Origin: Kineosporia succinea
Lineage (GTDB): Bacteria; Actinomycetota; Actinomycetes; Actinomycetales; Kineosporiaceae
Assembly (NCBI RefSeq): GCF_030811555.1
Contig: NZ_JAUSQZ010000001.1
Coordinates: forward strand, 2,973,241 to 3,037,240
DNA length: 64,000 nt
Reading direction: 5' to 3'
The position numbers and the translations under genes were made by a program. This document shows, in pieces, positions 42,063 through 50,846 of the stretch (positions are counted from its first letter, which is position 1; every line of letters starts with the position of its first letter). The notes beneath the pieces were generated by a model that worked only from the letters and a program-made list of their open reading frames with translations, was not told where the DNA came from and did not search any database.

Positions 42063-43736
42063 TCAGAAGAAGATGATGTTCAGGGCCACGACGAGCACGC
42101 CGGCCACACCGACGAGCATCGGGGTGGAGCGGTACCAGACGGCCTCGTCACCGGTGCGGTTCTCGCTGAGGTCGGCCTTCGGCGTCAGCGAGTAGACCAG
42201 ACCGCGTAGCTCCGACTCCGGTTTCGGCGCGGTCACCATCGTGACCAGCACGCTCACCACGATGTCGGCGACGAACGCGACCCCCGCGGCCAGGAAGCTC
42301 GCGCCCTGACCCTGCAGGCTGATCACGCCGGTCTCGGACAGGATGAAGATGAAGATGGCCGAACCGGTTCCGACGACCAGGCCGACCCAGCCGGCGGTGG
42401 GCGTCATCCGCTTCCAGAACATGCCCAGGATGAACGTGGCGAACAGCGGGGCGTTGAAGAACGAGAACAGCTGCTGCAGGTAGTCCATCAGGTTCGAGTA
42501 ACCCGACGCGATCACCGCGGTGAAGATGGCGGCGACGGTGGCGGCGATCGTGACGATCCGCCCCACCCGCAGGTAGTAGCCGTCGGGCTTGTCCTTCACC
42601 ACGTAGGTCTGCCAGATGTCGTAGCTGAAGACCGTGTTGAAAGCACTGATGTTGGCGGCCATCCCGGCCATGAACGAGGCCAGCAGACCGGTGATCGCCA
42701 GGCCGAGCAGGCCGTTGGGCAGCAGGTCACGCATGAGCAGCAGCAGTGCGTCGTTATAGGTGACGTCGCCCGAGCCGTCGGCCTTGAACTGCACCATCTC
42801 CTGCACCGAGACCGCGGCGACCATGCCGGGGATGACCACGATGAACGGGATGAACAACTTGGGGAACGCGCCGATCACCGGGGTGCGGCGGGCGGCGGAC
42901 ATGCTCTTGGAGGCCATCGCGCGCTGGACCTCGACGAAGTTCGTGGTCCAGTAGCCGAAGCTGAGCACGAAGCCGAGGCCGAAGATGATGCCGAAGACCG
43001 ACAGGAAGTCGTTGGAGAAGCCGGACAGCTCGTTACCGGGCCAGGCCGAGAGCTGCTCGGCGCCACCGGGACTCGCGGTGACCTTGTCCTTCAGGCCTTC
43101 CCAGCCGCCGACCTTGTGCAGGCCGGCCAGGGTGAGGGGGAGCAGGGCGGCGACGATGACGAAGAACTGCAGCACCTCGTTGTAGATGGCCGCGGACAGG
43201 CCACCGAGGGTGGTGTAGACCAGCACGATCAGCGCCGCCACGACCAGTGAGACCCAGAGCGACCAGCCCAGAAGCACATTCACGATCGTGCCGAGCAGGT
43301 AGAGGTTCACGCCGGCGATGAGCACCTGGGCCAGGGCGAAACTCAGGGCGTTGACCAGGTGGGCGGCCGGGCCGAAGCGGCGGAGCATGAACTCCGGCAC
43401 CGAGCGGACTTTCGAGCCGTAGTAGAACGGCATCATCACCACGGCGAGGAACAGCATCGCCGGAACCGCGCCGATCCAGAAGTAGTGCATGGTCGGCATG
43501 CCGTACTGGGCGCCGTTCGCCGACATGCCCATGATCTCGATGGCGCCGAGGTTCGCGGAGACGAACGCCAGGCCGGTGACCCAGGCGGGCAGTGATCGTC
43601 CGGAGAGGAAGAAGTCGATGCTGCTGCTCACCTGGCGTCGGGCTAGTACACCGATGCCCAGGACGACCAGGAAATATGACGCAAGGATGACGTAGTCAAT
43701 CGCAGACGCATCCAGGCGGAGGACGTCCGAGTCCAC
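42063..43736 (-). CDS. Sodium:solute symporter (SSS/SGLT family)
   Basis: 557-residue membrane importer with about 14 helices. SSS signatures: SSIDFFLSGRSLPAWVTGLAF, SANLGAIEIMGMSANGAQYG, TLGGLSAAIYNEVLQFF (family signature) and AANISAFNTVFSYDIWQ near helix 8, where Na+ ligands lie. Resembles the sugar/myo-inositol SGLT branch. GTG 43736 follows AGGGGG. Two genes follow closely: a small membrane protein and an FDOR. Confidence 0.9.
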   Translation of the reverse strand: MDSDVLRLDASAIDYVILASYFLVVLGIGVLARRQVSSSIDFFLSGRSLPAWVTGLAFVSANLGAIEIMGMSANGAQYGMPTMHYFWIGAVPAMLFLAVVMMPFYYGSKVRSVPEFMLRRFGPAAHLVNALSFALAQVLIAGVNLYLLGTIVNVLLGWSLWVSLVVAALIVLVYTTLGGLSAAIYNEVLQFFVIVAALLPLTLAGLHKVGGWEGLKDKVTASPGGAEQLSAWPGNELSGFSNDFLSVFGIIFGLGFVLSFGYWTTNFVEVQRAMASKSMSAARRTPVIGAFPKLFIPFIVVIPGMVAAVSVQEMVQFKADGSGDVTYNDALLLLMRDLLPNGLLGLAITGLLASFMAGMAANISAFNTVFSYDIWQTYVVKDKPDGYYLRVGRIVTIAATVAAIFTAVIASGYSNLMDYLQQLFSFFNAPLFATFILGMFWKRMTPTAGWVGLVVGTGSAIFIFILSETGVISLQGQGASFLAAGVAFVADIVVSVLVTMVTAPKPESELRGLVYSLTPKADLSENRTGDEAVWYRSTPMLVGVAGVLVVALNIIFF

Positions 43737-43764
43737 AGGAACCCCCTTGTACTGACCAGGCTTG

Positions 43765-43803
43765 GAACCTGGTTCGGGTACGCCAGGTATAAACCCGGTT
43801 CAA
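43765..43803 (-). promoter_or_regulatory. Symporter promoter region with dyads
   Basis: Minus-strand TTGAAC at 43803-43798 and, after 17 nt, TACCCG at 43780-43775 form a weak -35/-10 pair. Overlapping dyads GAACC-T-GGTTC (43765-43775) and AACC-CGGTT (43792-43800) share half-sites and may bind a repressor. Confidence 0.4.
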
Positions 43804-43851
43804 GGAGGCCGCACTTCGGGCGTATGACGTGGCCAACGCCCGGCTGGCTCC

Positions 43852-44613
43852 CTAAGTTCCCGGATCGCGGACACCGATGACCACCACGGCGCCCCGGTCC
43901 TCGTCTTCCCGCATCTCGGCCCGTAGGCCCTGACCTGCGACGATCTGCTGTGCGAGGGGTGCCTGACGGGCGCTGACCTCGGACATCACACGTCCGCCGG
44001 GGGCCAGCCAGGATGTGGCCCCGGTCACCAGGCGCCGGAAGAGGGTGAGGCCATCGTCACCACCGTCGACGGTCACGTCCGGTTCGTGCAGACGGGACTC
44101 GGCCGGCAGGAAGGGGATGTCGGCGGTCGGCACGTAGGGGACGTTGGCCACCAGGACGCCGACCCGGTCGCGCAGGGTGCGGGGCAGCGGGTCGAACAGG
44201 TCGCCGGTGTAGAGGTGAGCGGTGCCGTCGAGGTTGACCGCCGCGAGCGCGGTCGCCGCCGGGTCGATGTCGGAGACGTGCAGCTGGGCGGGCTCGGTCT
44301 CGTGCTGGACGGCCACGCTGATCGCGGCGGTGCCGCAGCACAGTTCGACCACGACCTGGCCGGCGGCGGCCGAGATGGCCTGCCCGGCGAGGAATTCGGT
44401 GCGGCGCCGGGGGACGAAGACGCCGGGGGTCACCTTGACGCGCAGACCGCGGAACTCGGCCCAGCCGAGGACCAGCTCGAGAGGTTCACCGCCGGCCCGC
44501 CGCTCGAGGAGGTGCGGCAGATCGGGGCCGCTCTCGAGGAGCAGCCGGGCCTCGTCCTCGGCCCACACGCACCCCGCGGCGCGCAGGATGGTGACCACCT
44601 CGTCGAAGGTCAT
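43852..44613 (-). CDS. Putative protein N5-glutamine methyltransferase (PrmC-related)
   Basis: 253-residue SAM-dependent methylase of the PrmC/HemK-related branch. Seen: VPRRRTEFLAGQAI, SAM motif I VVELCCGTAAISVAV, DIDPAATALA, and ANVPYVP where PrmC has NPPY. That Pro-to-Val change in the catalytic loop marks the PrmC-related subfamily rather than true PrmC (release-factor methylase). Start ATG 44613 overlaps the GNAT stop (ATGA). Target unknown. Confidence 0.8.
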   Translation of the reverse strand: MTFDEVVTILRAAGCVWAEDEARLLLESGPDLPHLLERRAGGEPLELVLGWAEFRGLRVKVTPGVFVPRRRTEFLAGQAISAAAGQVVVELCCGTAAISVAVQHETEPAQLHVSDIDPAATALAAVNLDGTAHLYTGDLFDPLPRTLRDRVGVLVANVPYVPTADIPFLPAESRLHEPDVTVDGGDDGLTLFRRLVTGATSWLAPGGRVMSEVSARQAPLAQQIVAGQGLRAEMREDEDRGAVVVIGVRDPGT

Positions 44614-45158
44614 GCTTCCGGGTCGCGCAGCCCGACGCAGTCGTGGTCCCAGAACTCGCGCGCGTAGACCAGCGTGCCGGTCATCCAGTCCTGGTACGCG
44701 GGCAGTTTCACCACCTGGAAGGCCAGGTCCGGGATGCGGAGCGAGGGCTTGCGGAAGTTCAGCGGCCCGGCCTCGACGAAGCCCACGCGGCGGTAGAAGC
44801 CGGGATCACCCTCCAGGAAGAGCAGCGGCACCTCGGTCTTGCCCATTTCCTCGATCGCGGTCCGCACCAGCGCCGTGCCGATGCCCCGACCCTGGTGCCC
44901 GGGCTTGACCGCGACCGGGCTGAGCACGGCCACGTCGAGCAGCCGGCGCGGGGCGTCGAGCAGGCTGCGGGTGCACAACGTGGACGCCACCACCTCCCCG
45001 CCCTCCTCGGCGACGAGTGCCAGATCGGCCGGCGACCGGGGCATGGCCCGCAACGACGTCAGCAGCCGGGCGATGAGCGGCCCGTCGTCGCCGAACGCCT
45101 CGAGGTGCACGGCGTCGGCCGCCGTCCGGTCGGCCGGGGTCTCCCTGCGAATCCGCAC
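44610..45158 (-). CDS. GNAT N-acetyltransferase
   Basis: 182 residues. Acetyl-CoA pyrophosphate loop VKPGHQGRGIGTALV (R/Q-x-x-G-x-G/A) with the preceding AVLSPVAV strand and C-terminal LEGDPGFYRRVGF. Substrate unknown. GTG 45158 lacks a good ribosome site. Coupled by ATGA to the PrmC-related gene and 45 nt after capA. Confidence 0.85.
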   Translation of the reverse strand: MRIRRETPADRTAADAVHLEAFGDDGPLIARLLTSLRAMPRSPADLALVAEEGGEVVASTLCTRSLLDAPRRLLDVAVLSPVAVKPGHQGRGIGTALVRTAIEEMGKTEVPLLFLEGDPGFYRRVGFVEAGPLNFRKPSLRIPDLAFQVVKLPAYQDWMTGTLVYAREFWDHDCVGLRDPEA

Positions 45159-45203
45159 GTGCGGGAGGTTAGACGACGCCCGGGCGCCGTGTCGCCGGAT
45201 TAA

Positions 45204-46406
45204 TCACTCCGCCGGCACCAGGCCCTTGCGGACCCCGCCCATGCTCTCGACCACCTTCGTCGTACGCCGCAGGGCCTGTTGCAGCCGGGCCCGCGTGGTC
45301 GAGCCGTATTCCTGCGTCTGGAGGGCCTTGCGCACGTCGAGCACCCGGTGCGGCTGGTCCTTCGTCATCAGCAGCGGCACGTACTCGGCCTTGGACACGC
45401 TGAACCGCTTGGCGCCCGGTGCTTTCGAGAAGGTGAAGCGGGTCAGCAGGCCCTCCGCGTTGGCCTTGCCCGGGGTGTCGTGGTCGGCCAGCAGGTTGCC
45501 CAGGCCGTATACCACCCAGGTCCGGCCGATCTTCTGCACCGGTTCCACCACGTGCGCGTGATGGCTGATCAGCAGGTCGATCTGGCCGGACCTCGCCAGC
45601 TTCGGCGCCAGGTAGGCCTGGTCGTCGGACGGGGTCTGCTGGTACTCGGTGCCCCAGTGCAGCGAGGCCACCACCACCTCGGCCCCGGCCTTGCGGGCGC
45701 GGCGGGCCTCGTCCAGGATCGCCTGCTCGTCGAGCAGGTTCGCCCGCCAGGTCTGGCCCGACGGGTAGGCGATGCCGTTGAAACCGTAGGTGTACGAGAG
45801 GAAAGCGACCTTCACGCCGTTCACCCGCAGCATCGTCAGGCGCTTGGCCTCGGCGGCCGAGCGGGCCGATCCGGTGTGCTTCAGCCCCACCTCGTCGAGC
45901 TTGTCGAGCGTGCGGTCCACCCCGGCGCCGCCCTTGTCGAACGTGTGGTTGCTCGCGGTGCTGCACACGTCGTAGCCGACCTCGGCGAGGGCGTCGGCGA
46001 TCATCGGCGGGCCGGAGAAGCTGGGGTACGACGTGTACGGGCCCTCCGCGGGGGCGAGTGGCGTCTCCAGGTGACACAGCCCGACGTCCGCGCTCTCCAC
46101 GTAGGGACGCACGTCGTCCATCATCGGCGCGAAGTTCCACTCACCGTCGGTGCCGTCACGCTTGGCCTGGTGCCACAAAGGCTTGTGCAGCAGGACATCC
46201 CCGGTGGCGACCAGGGAGAACTGCTCGCCTGCGGGAGGCGTGGGGGAGGGAGAGGCGACCGGGGCGGCCGGTGCCGGAGAGCGTTCGGCGACCGGGTCGT
46301 CCTCAAGCACCCCGCTCGAGCAGGAGGTGAGCACGAGACAGAGCCCGACCCCCACCCAAGGCAGGAGTCGGGCTCTGACGGGACTGGTGTGACGGCTGTG
46401 ACGCAC
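45204..46406 (-). CDS. CapA-family lipoprotein (poly-gamma-glutamate type metallophosphatase)
   Basis: 400 residues. Lipoprotein signal with lipobox LTSC (Cys at about 29), then a Pro/Ser-rich tether. CapA fold: SLVATGDVLLHK, DVGLCHLETP, ASNHTFDKG, SLHWGTEYQQ and SHHAHVVEPV supply the calcineurin-like metal ligands. CapA proteins act at the cell surface in capsule or polyglutamate assembly; no CapB or CapC is nearby, so the substrate is uncertain. GTG start; 39 nt after the sialidase gene. Confidence 0.87.
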   Translation of the reverse strand: MRHSRHTSPVRARLLPWVGVGLCLVLTSCSSGVLEDDPVAERSPAPAAPVASPSPTPPAGEQFSLVATGDVLLHKPLWHQAKRDGTDGEWNFAPMMDDVRPYVESADVGLCHLETPLAPAEGPYTSYPSFSGPPMIADALAEVGYDVCSTASNHTFDKGGAGVDRTLDKLDEVGLKHTGSARSAAEAKRLTMLRVNGVKVAFLSYTYGFNGIAYPSGQTWRANLLDEQAILDEARRARKAGAEVVVASLHWGTEYQQTPSDDQAYLAPKLARSGQIDLLISHHAHVVEPVQKIGRTWVVYGLGNLLADHDTPGKANAEGLLTRFTFSKAPGAKRFSVSKAEYVPLLMTKDQPHRVLDVRKALQTQEYGSTTRARLQQALRRTTKVVESMGGVRKGLVPAE

Positions 46407-46445
46407 GCCCCGAGTATGCCGGTTACTGGCGATTCAACCCATCGG

Positions 46446-47942
46446 TCACTTGACGACCCTGAGCGTGCCGGCGGACACGACCGCCCCCTTGATCCGGCCG
46501 GTGCCGGAGTAGGTGAGCGTGAGCTTGTACCTGCCCGCACCCAGGCGGGGCAGCGTCACCCAACGGGAACCCTTGTTGGAGTAGGTGAAGTCGATGAACG
46601 CGCTGCGCTTCTGGCCGGCCGCCGAGGTGGCCGTCAGCGTCACCCGGCCCGGGGGCCGCTGCGTGCCCTTCACGGTCACCTTGACCTGCGCCTTCGCGTT
46701 CTGCGAGGTCGGCACCGGTTTGGCGTTGCGGTAGAAGGTCAGCTTCGAGGCGACCTTGGTCGGGCTGACCACCTGCGACAACGGCACGCTGAGGAACGAG
46801 ATGCGTTCCTTCCAGGTCGCCGTGCCGGTCTCGTAGAGCACGCCCACGCTGGTGCCGATCTGCGTGATGTCCGAGTACGCGCCCGGGGTGCTGTGCAGTT
46901 CGAGCTGGTAGCGGCTGCGCCAGGTCTTTCCCCCGGTGGAGCTCACGAAGATCGACATGTCCCGCCGCAGATTGCGCGTGCGGTCGCCGGGCGCAGTGAA
47001 CAGCAGCAGGTTGCCGTAGGTGCCCGTCGGGGTCAGCGCACTGCCCTGCACCGACACGATCGGCAGCCGGGACCCGGCGAAACCCGGGCCCGACAGCGTC
47101 TCGCCGCCGTCCGTCGAGATCGCCCACTCCCGCGCGGTGCCGGCCGGGGCCTGGTCGATGCGCTCGCGGTAGCTGAGAAAGATGTCGCCGTTCTTCAGCT
47201 CGGCCGCGGTGCCCTCGATCCAGTCGTGCTTCCCGCTGGTGTCGAGCTGGTGGTAGCCGGTGTGCCAGGTCTTTCCGTGGTCGTCGCTGTAGATGCCGTA
47301 GCCGCCGTACAGACCCTCCTTGGTCTTGTAGGCGATCGGGTACAGCAACCGGCCGGTGTGCGTGACCTTCAGCTGGATGCCGTGTCCCGGTCCGGCCAGG
47401 CCACCCTTGAAACCCTGCAGCGGGTTGGACAGCAGGGGCGAGAACGTGCGGCCGTCGTCGGTGCTGGTCTGCAGGTACAGGCCCTTGCCCTGGCCACCGG
47501 AGTTCTCGCGCACGCTCACGGCCGAGAGCACCATGACGTTGCCGGTGTCCGCGTCGACCAGGGCCGAGGGACTCGCCACCCGGTTCGCGCCGTCGCTGGC
47601 GATCACCTTCGGCGCGCTCCAGCTGCAGCCGTTGTCCGTCGAGCGGGACGTCGCGATGTCGTAGTTGCCCATGTCGCTGGCGTCGTTGTTGTCACGCGCC
47701 TCGGCGAAGGCCACCAGGGTGCCCTTCGGGGTACGCACCAGCGAGGGGATCCGGTACCAGAGCTTCTTCGAGGGCCTGCTCACGAAGGGGCTGGCCGAGC
47801 AGGTTCTCGCGGCGTTGATGGAGGACGAGGTGGAGCCTGCGGGGGTGGGTGCGGCTTCGGCGGTGGCCGGGGCCACCAGTGCCAGCCCGGCCACGGCCGC
47901 CAGGCCGGCGACCAGGCGCCGGATCGAGGAGGAGCGGGTCAT
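46446..47942 (-). CDS. Secreted exo-alpha-sialidase (GH33)
   Basis: 498-residue precursor. Signal peptide to about residue 31 (AEAA). Neuraminidase six-blade propeller: YRIPSL (F/YRIP arginine motif), then Asp boxes STDNGCSW, STDDGRTF, SDDHGKTW, STDGGETL and SSTGGKTW. The last 100 residues form an Ig-like module (VKVTVKGTQRPPGRVTLTAT). It cleaves terminal sialic acids from glycans. ATG 47942 is chosen because it begins the signal peptide; the ribosome site is poor. Transcribed with capA. The acid Asp in ARDNNDASD fits the family. Confidence 0.88.
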   Translation of the reverse strand: MTRSSSIRRLVAGLAAVAGLALVAPATAEAAPTPAGSTSSSINAARTCSASPFVSRPSKKLWYRIPSLVRTPKGTLVAFAEARDNNDASDMGNYDIATSRSTDNGCSWSAPKVIASDGANRVASPSALVDADTGNVMVLSAVSVRENSGGQGKGLYLQTSTDDGRTFSPLLSNPLQGFKGGLAGPGHGIQLKVTHTGRLLYPIAYKTKEGLYGGYGIYSDDHGKTWHTGYHQLDTSGKHDWIEGTAAELKNGDIFLSYRERIDQAPAGTAREWAISTDGGETLSGPGFAGSRLPIVSVQGSALTPTGTYGNLLLFTAPGDRTRNLRRDMSIFVSSTGGKTWRSRYQLELHSTPGAYSDITQIGTSVGVLYETGTATWKERISFLSVPLSQVVSPTKVASKLTFYRNAKPVPTSQNAKAQVKVTVKGTQRPPGRVTLTATSAAGQKRSAFIDFTYSNKGSRWVTLPRLGAGRYKLTLTYSGTGRIKGAVVSAGTLRVVK

Positions 47943-48019
47943 TCGGCGTTGTTCGCGTCGAGGGCCACGTCTGCTCGATCGACGTGGACCGGTGGTTCTT
48001 GAGCATCCGGACGGGTGAC

Positions 48020-48083
48020 AAAAAACATCGCGGCCGGTGCCGGAGGGACGAGTCACGCACTCGTCGTCTCCGGCACCGGCCGC
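48020..48083 (-). terminator. Rho-independent terminator of the GT2 operon
   Basis: Perfect 16-bp arms 48030-48045 and 48068-48083 with a nested GACGAG/CTCGTC stem in the loop. On the minus strand the hairpin is followed by a run of six U (48022-48027 or nearby). It separates the GT2 operon from the sialidase gene. Confidence 0.88.
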
Positions 48084-48156
48084 TTTCCGGTCCTGGTTGC
48101 CGGGTGGGTTGTCCCGACCTACCCGGTCAGGACCGGAAGTCCGCGGGCGGAGGGGA

Positions 48157-49707
48157 TCAGACCGTGAAACCCCGCTGCCGGCGGAACACCTTGCGGGCCA
48201 TGAACAGCGTCTGCACCACGGTGCAGATGTAGAGCACCGGCCAGCCGAGCGACAGGATCGCGGCCTGCACCCCGACCGACTGCTGCGTCCAGGCCAGGAT
48301 CAGCAGGCCGAACACCGCCGCGAAGACCACCAGCGGGAAGATGTACGCCGCGCCCCGGCCCTTCTCGGCCGCGGCCTGCGCCGCCCAGTTGTCCTTCTCC
48401 ACCCGGGCGAAGAACTGCGTCCAGGCCGAGAGGAAGTGGCCGATGCGCACCCACATGTAGATCTCGGCGGGGAGCAGGAAGGCGAAGGCGACGTCCGAGG
48501 CCGACTTGTCGTGCATGGCCATGGCGAGCCGCAGGTTCAGCAGCACCGCGATGGCCGGCGGGATCAGCCAGATCGGGTTGAACACGAACGCGTCGATCGA
48601 GAGCGCGGCCGCCAGCAGCAGCAGGAAGGCCATGCGGGTGGCGATGTTCGAGACCATCGAGAAGTTCTCGAACCAGCGCAGGCGCAGGTTCGGGTGCAGC
48701 GGCTGACCCTTCGTGTCACCGCGCTGGCCCGGCCACATCAGGTCGATGGCGCCGTAGTTCCACTTGACCTGCTGACCGTGCAGCGCCCGCAGGTTGGTCA
48801 TGGCGCCCACGTAGGCCCGGGCCCGGCTGCTGATCTTGGTGCTGAAGCCGGCGTCGCGGATCTGCAGGCTGAGCTTGGAGTCCTCGACCTCGGAGTCGCG
48901 CACCCAGGGGGTGTGCTGGTGGTCGCGGATCATCACGGTCTGCAGGGCCTGCATCGAGAAGATGCTGAACTGGCCACCGAGCACCGCCATGTTCCGGCCG
49001 CGCAGCAGGTTGTCCATGTTGAAGCCGGCGAACTGGGCGCGCTGCCCGGCCACCAGGAACTTCGCCATGCCGCCCTCGATCTTCGACTTGTCGATCGAGT
49101 AGATCGCCGAGATGCCGCCGATGCGAGGGTCGTCGACGATCTCCTTCTCCAGCCACTCGATCGCCCGGCGGTCGGCCGTGGTGTCGCCGTCGACGCCCAG
49201 GAAGTAGTCGTAGCCCCGGGCCAGCCGGAAGCCGAAGTTCAGCGCGCCGACCTTCTTGTCGGGGTTCACGCCCATGTCGTGCACGTGGATCGTGGTCTCG
49301 TAGGTCTGGCCCTTCACCGCGCGGCGGTGCTTGCCCACGTAGCGGCTGGCGATCTCGACCGTGTCGTCGTCGGTGTTGTTGACGACCACGTGGATCACGT
49401 CGGGCAGACGGGTCTGCGAGAGCAGCGACTCCAGCACGTCGGCGATGCTGTCCTGCTCGTTGTACGCCGGGATGATGCAGGCGATGCGGGCGTGCCGGAT
49501 CACGTCGTCGTCGCGGTCCGTCGACGTCAGGTTCGAGGCCTGGGCCGGCAGGTTCAGCGCGCGGGCGGCGGCCTGCTGGCCGGCGTCGATCATGCGCTGG
49601 TGGAACGGGCGGCTGTCCGGGAGCTGCGCGCTCCGGCTGGCCGGCACGTTGGTGACGACGTGGACCTCGCCGGGCTCACGGGCGATGAGGATCTCGTTGC
49701 TGGTCAC
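48157..49707 (-). CDS. Membrane family 2 glycosyltransferase
   Basis: 516 residues. An N-terminal cytoplasmic extension of about 75 residues, then the GT2 domain: IIPAYNEQDSIADVLESLL, VVVNNTDDDTVEIA, GVDGDTTAD (DXD), SEVEDSKLSLQI (catalytic acid) and QQVKW (processivity-type QxxKW). Four to five membrane helices from about residue 355. It probably exports a polysaccharide. GTG 49707 overlaps the lipoprotein stop (GTGA), so the pair is coupled. Distinct from the GT2 at 11072 in motifs and N-terminus. Confidence 0.86.
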   Translation of the reverse strand: MTSNEILIAREPGEVHVVTNVPASRSAQLPDSRPFHQRMIDAGQQAAARALNLPAQASNLTSTDRDDDVIRHARIACIIPAYNEQDSIADVLESLLSQTRLPDVIHVVVNNTDDDTVEIASRYVGKHRRAVKGQTYETTIHVHDMGVNPDKKVGALNFGFRLARGYDYFLGVDGDTTADRRAIEWLEKEIVDDPRIGGISAIYSIDKSKIEGGMAKFLVAGQRAQFAGFNMDNLLRGRNMAVLGGQFSIFSMQALQTVMIRDHQHTPWVRDSEVEDSKLSLQIRDAGFSTKISSRARAYVGAMTNLRALHGQQVKWNYGAIDLMWPGQRGDTKGQPLHPNLRLRWFENFSMVSNIATRMAFLLLLAAALSIDAFVFNPIWLIPPAIAVLLNLRLAMAMHDKSASDVAFAFLLPAEIYMWVRIGHFLSAWTQFFARVEKDNWAAQAAAEKGRGAAYIFPLVVFAAVFGLLILAWTQQSVGVQAAILSLGWPVLYICTVVQTLFMARKVFRRQRGFTV

Positions 49708-50483
49708 TTGGCTGCTCCCTGGTCGCTGGCGTCTGCGGCGTTGAGCGCGACGGTGTCCAGCACGGTCTGACGGTAGAAGGCACCCGAACCGGGCGCGGTT
49801 TCGAGGAGCAGGTCGAAGCGGACGTCAATGGTCCGGGTGACCGTGCCGGTGGCGGTGGCCTTGCTCTCACTCGTGGGGAGCGCCAGCGCAGAGGTGTAGG
49901 AGTACGGCGGGGTGAGCACGAACTCGCCCTGGTCGTCCGCGAGCGGGACGTCGGTGCCGTCGCTGCCGTCGAGCGAGGCCGCGAACCGGGTCACCTTGAC
50001 CGCGTGCTTGCGGTCGGCGCCCTTCAGCGTGGCCGACAGGTGCACGTCGGAGCTCGCCGTGCCGTCGGTCCAGTAGCTGACGGCCAGGTCGTAGTCACCG
50101 ACCGGCAGCGTGTGCTTCGCCGATCCGCCGGCCAGTTCCCCGGCGGCGAACGGGTTGCTTGAGGACGTCGTGGTCGCCGCGGCGGTCGGCTCGGCCTCCG
50201 GGGTGGTTTCCGTCGGAGCCGAAGCGGTCGCGGTCGGGGAAGGCGTCGTGTTCAGCGAGACGTTCTCCGTGGCGGGCTTCTTCGCCGTGAGTGAGGGACT
50301 CATCGAGGCCCACTCGGTGGAGCACCCGGACAGGAGCACCGGGAGGGCGAGGAACGAGGCCGCCAGGGCGACCCGCTTGAGCCGGCGGCCGGGGACACGG
50401 CCGTTGCTCAGGGTGGTGCTCTCGTGGCGTGGCGTCCGGGACTGACGCTCGCCGGGGGACAAGATGGTGCTTGGTCTGGACAT
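49704..50483 (-). CDS. Lipoprotein of unknown family, coupled to GT2
   Basis: 259 residues. A long basic n-region, hydrophobic VALAASFLALPVLL and lipobox LLSGC (Cys at about 55), then a Thr/Ala/Pro-rich tether and a beta-rich domain from about residue 110 (HTLPVGDYDLAVSYWTDG, ATLKGADRKHAVKVTR). No family recognised. Translationally coupled to the glycosyltransferase, so it may help capture or export the glycan at the outer face of the membrane. Confidence 0.8.
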   Translation of the reverse strand: MSRPSTILSPGERQSRTPRHESTTLSNGRVPGRRLKRVALAASFLALPVLLSGCSTEWASMSPSLTAKKPATENVSLNTTPSPTATASAPTETTPEAEPTAAATTTSSSNPFAAGELAGGSAKHTLPVGDYDLAVSYWTDGTASSDVHLSATLKGADRKHAVKVTRFAASLDGSDGTDVPLADDQGEFVLTPPYSYTSALALPTSESKATATGTVTRTIDVRFDLLLETAPGSGAFYRQTVLDTVALNAADASDQGAAK

Positions 50484-50846
50484 GGGACCCCATTGCGTGA
50501 CGATGGGTGGTGACTTCGCGGCGATCTCGTCGTTGAGACCGGCGTTTCCGTCGCTCTGTGTCACCTCAAGTAAGCCCTGCCCGGCCAGGGTTACGGAAGG
50601 TAGTCGGGGTTGCTTGCAGGCCATTGGCTCACGGATGGTCACGCATTCGAAGAACTGCTCACGCTGCGTCGAGATCAGACGCATCTCACAGTGCTGTTTG
50701 CCCCCTCCTGGGGTGATTCCGAATTCTCGACGTCGAGATATTCGACAGGTGTAGGTCTAACGTCGTGAGGGTCCGCGTCCGGGTGGCCCTTGCTCGTGCA
50801 GCTGCCCGACCGGCGCGGTGGGAGATCTCATGGGAGAGAGAACGCG
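50484..50846. other. Divergent 363-bp regulatory region (lipoprotein-GT2 operon / alcohol dehydrogenase)
   Basis: No gene. On the minus strand the GT2 operon leader contains a hairpin with arms at 50570-50579 and 50586-50594 (9 bp, one bulge). A perfect 14-bp palindrome TCTCGACGTCGAGA lies at 50725-50738. No known riboswitch consensus is recognised. Confidence 0.55.

Noticed and set aside
50588..50600. 13-bp GGGTTACGGAAGG shared with 14116-14128 near the other GT2 operon
   Set aside because: The other copy is the end of queA, and a 13-mer match is expected by chance in this length of GC-rich DNA.
50484..50846. Possible c-di-GMP or c-di-AMP riboswitch before the lipoprotein-GT2 operon
   Set aside because: I found a bulged hairpin but none of the conserved riboswitch core segments.
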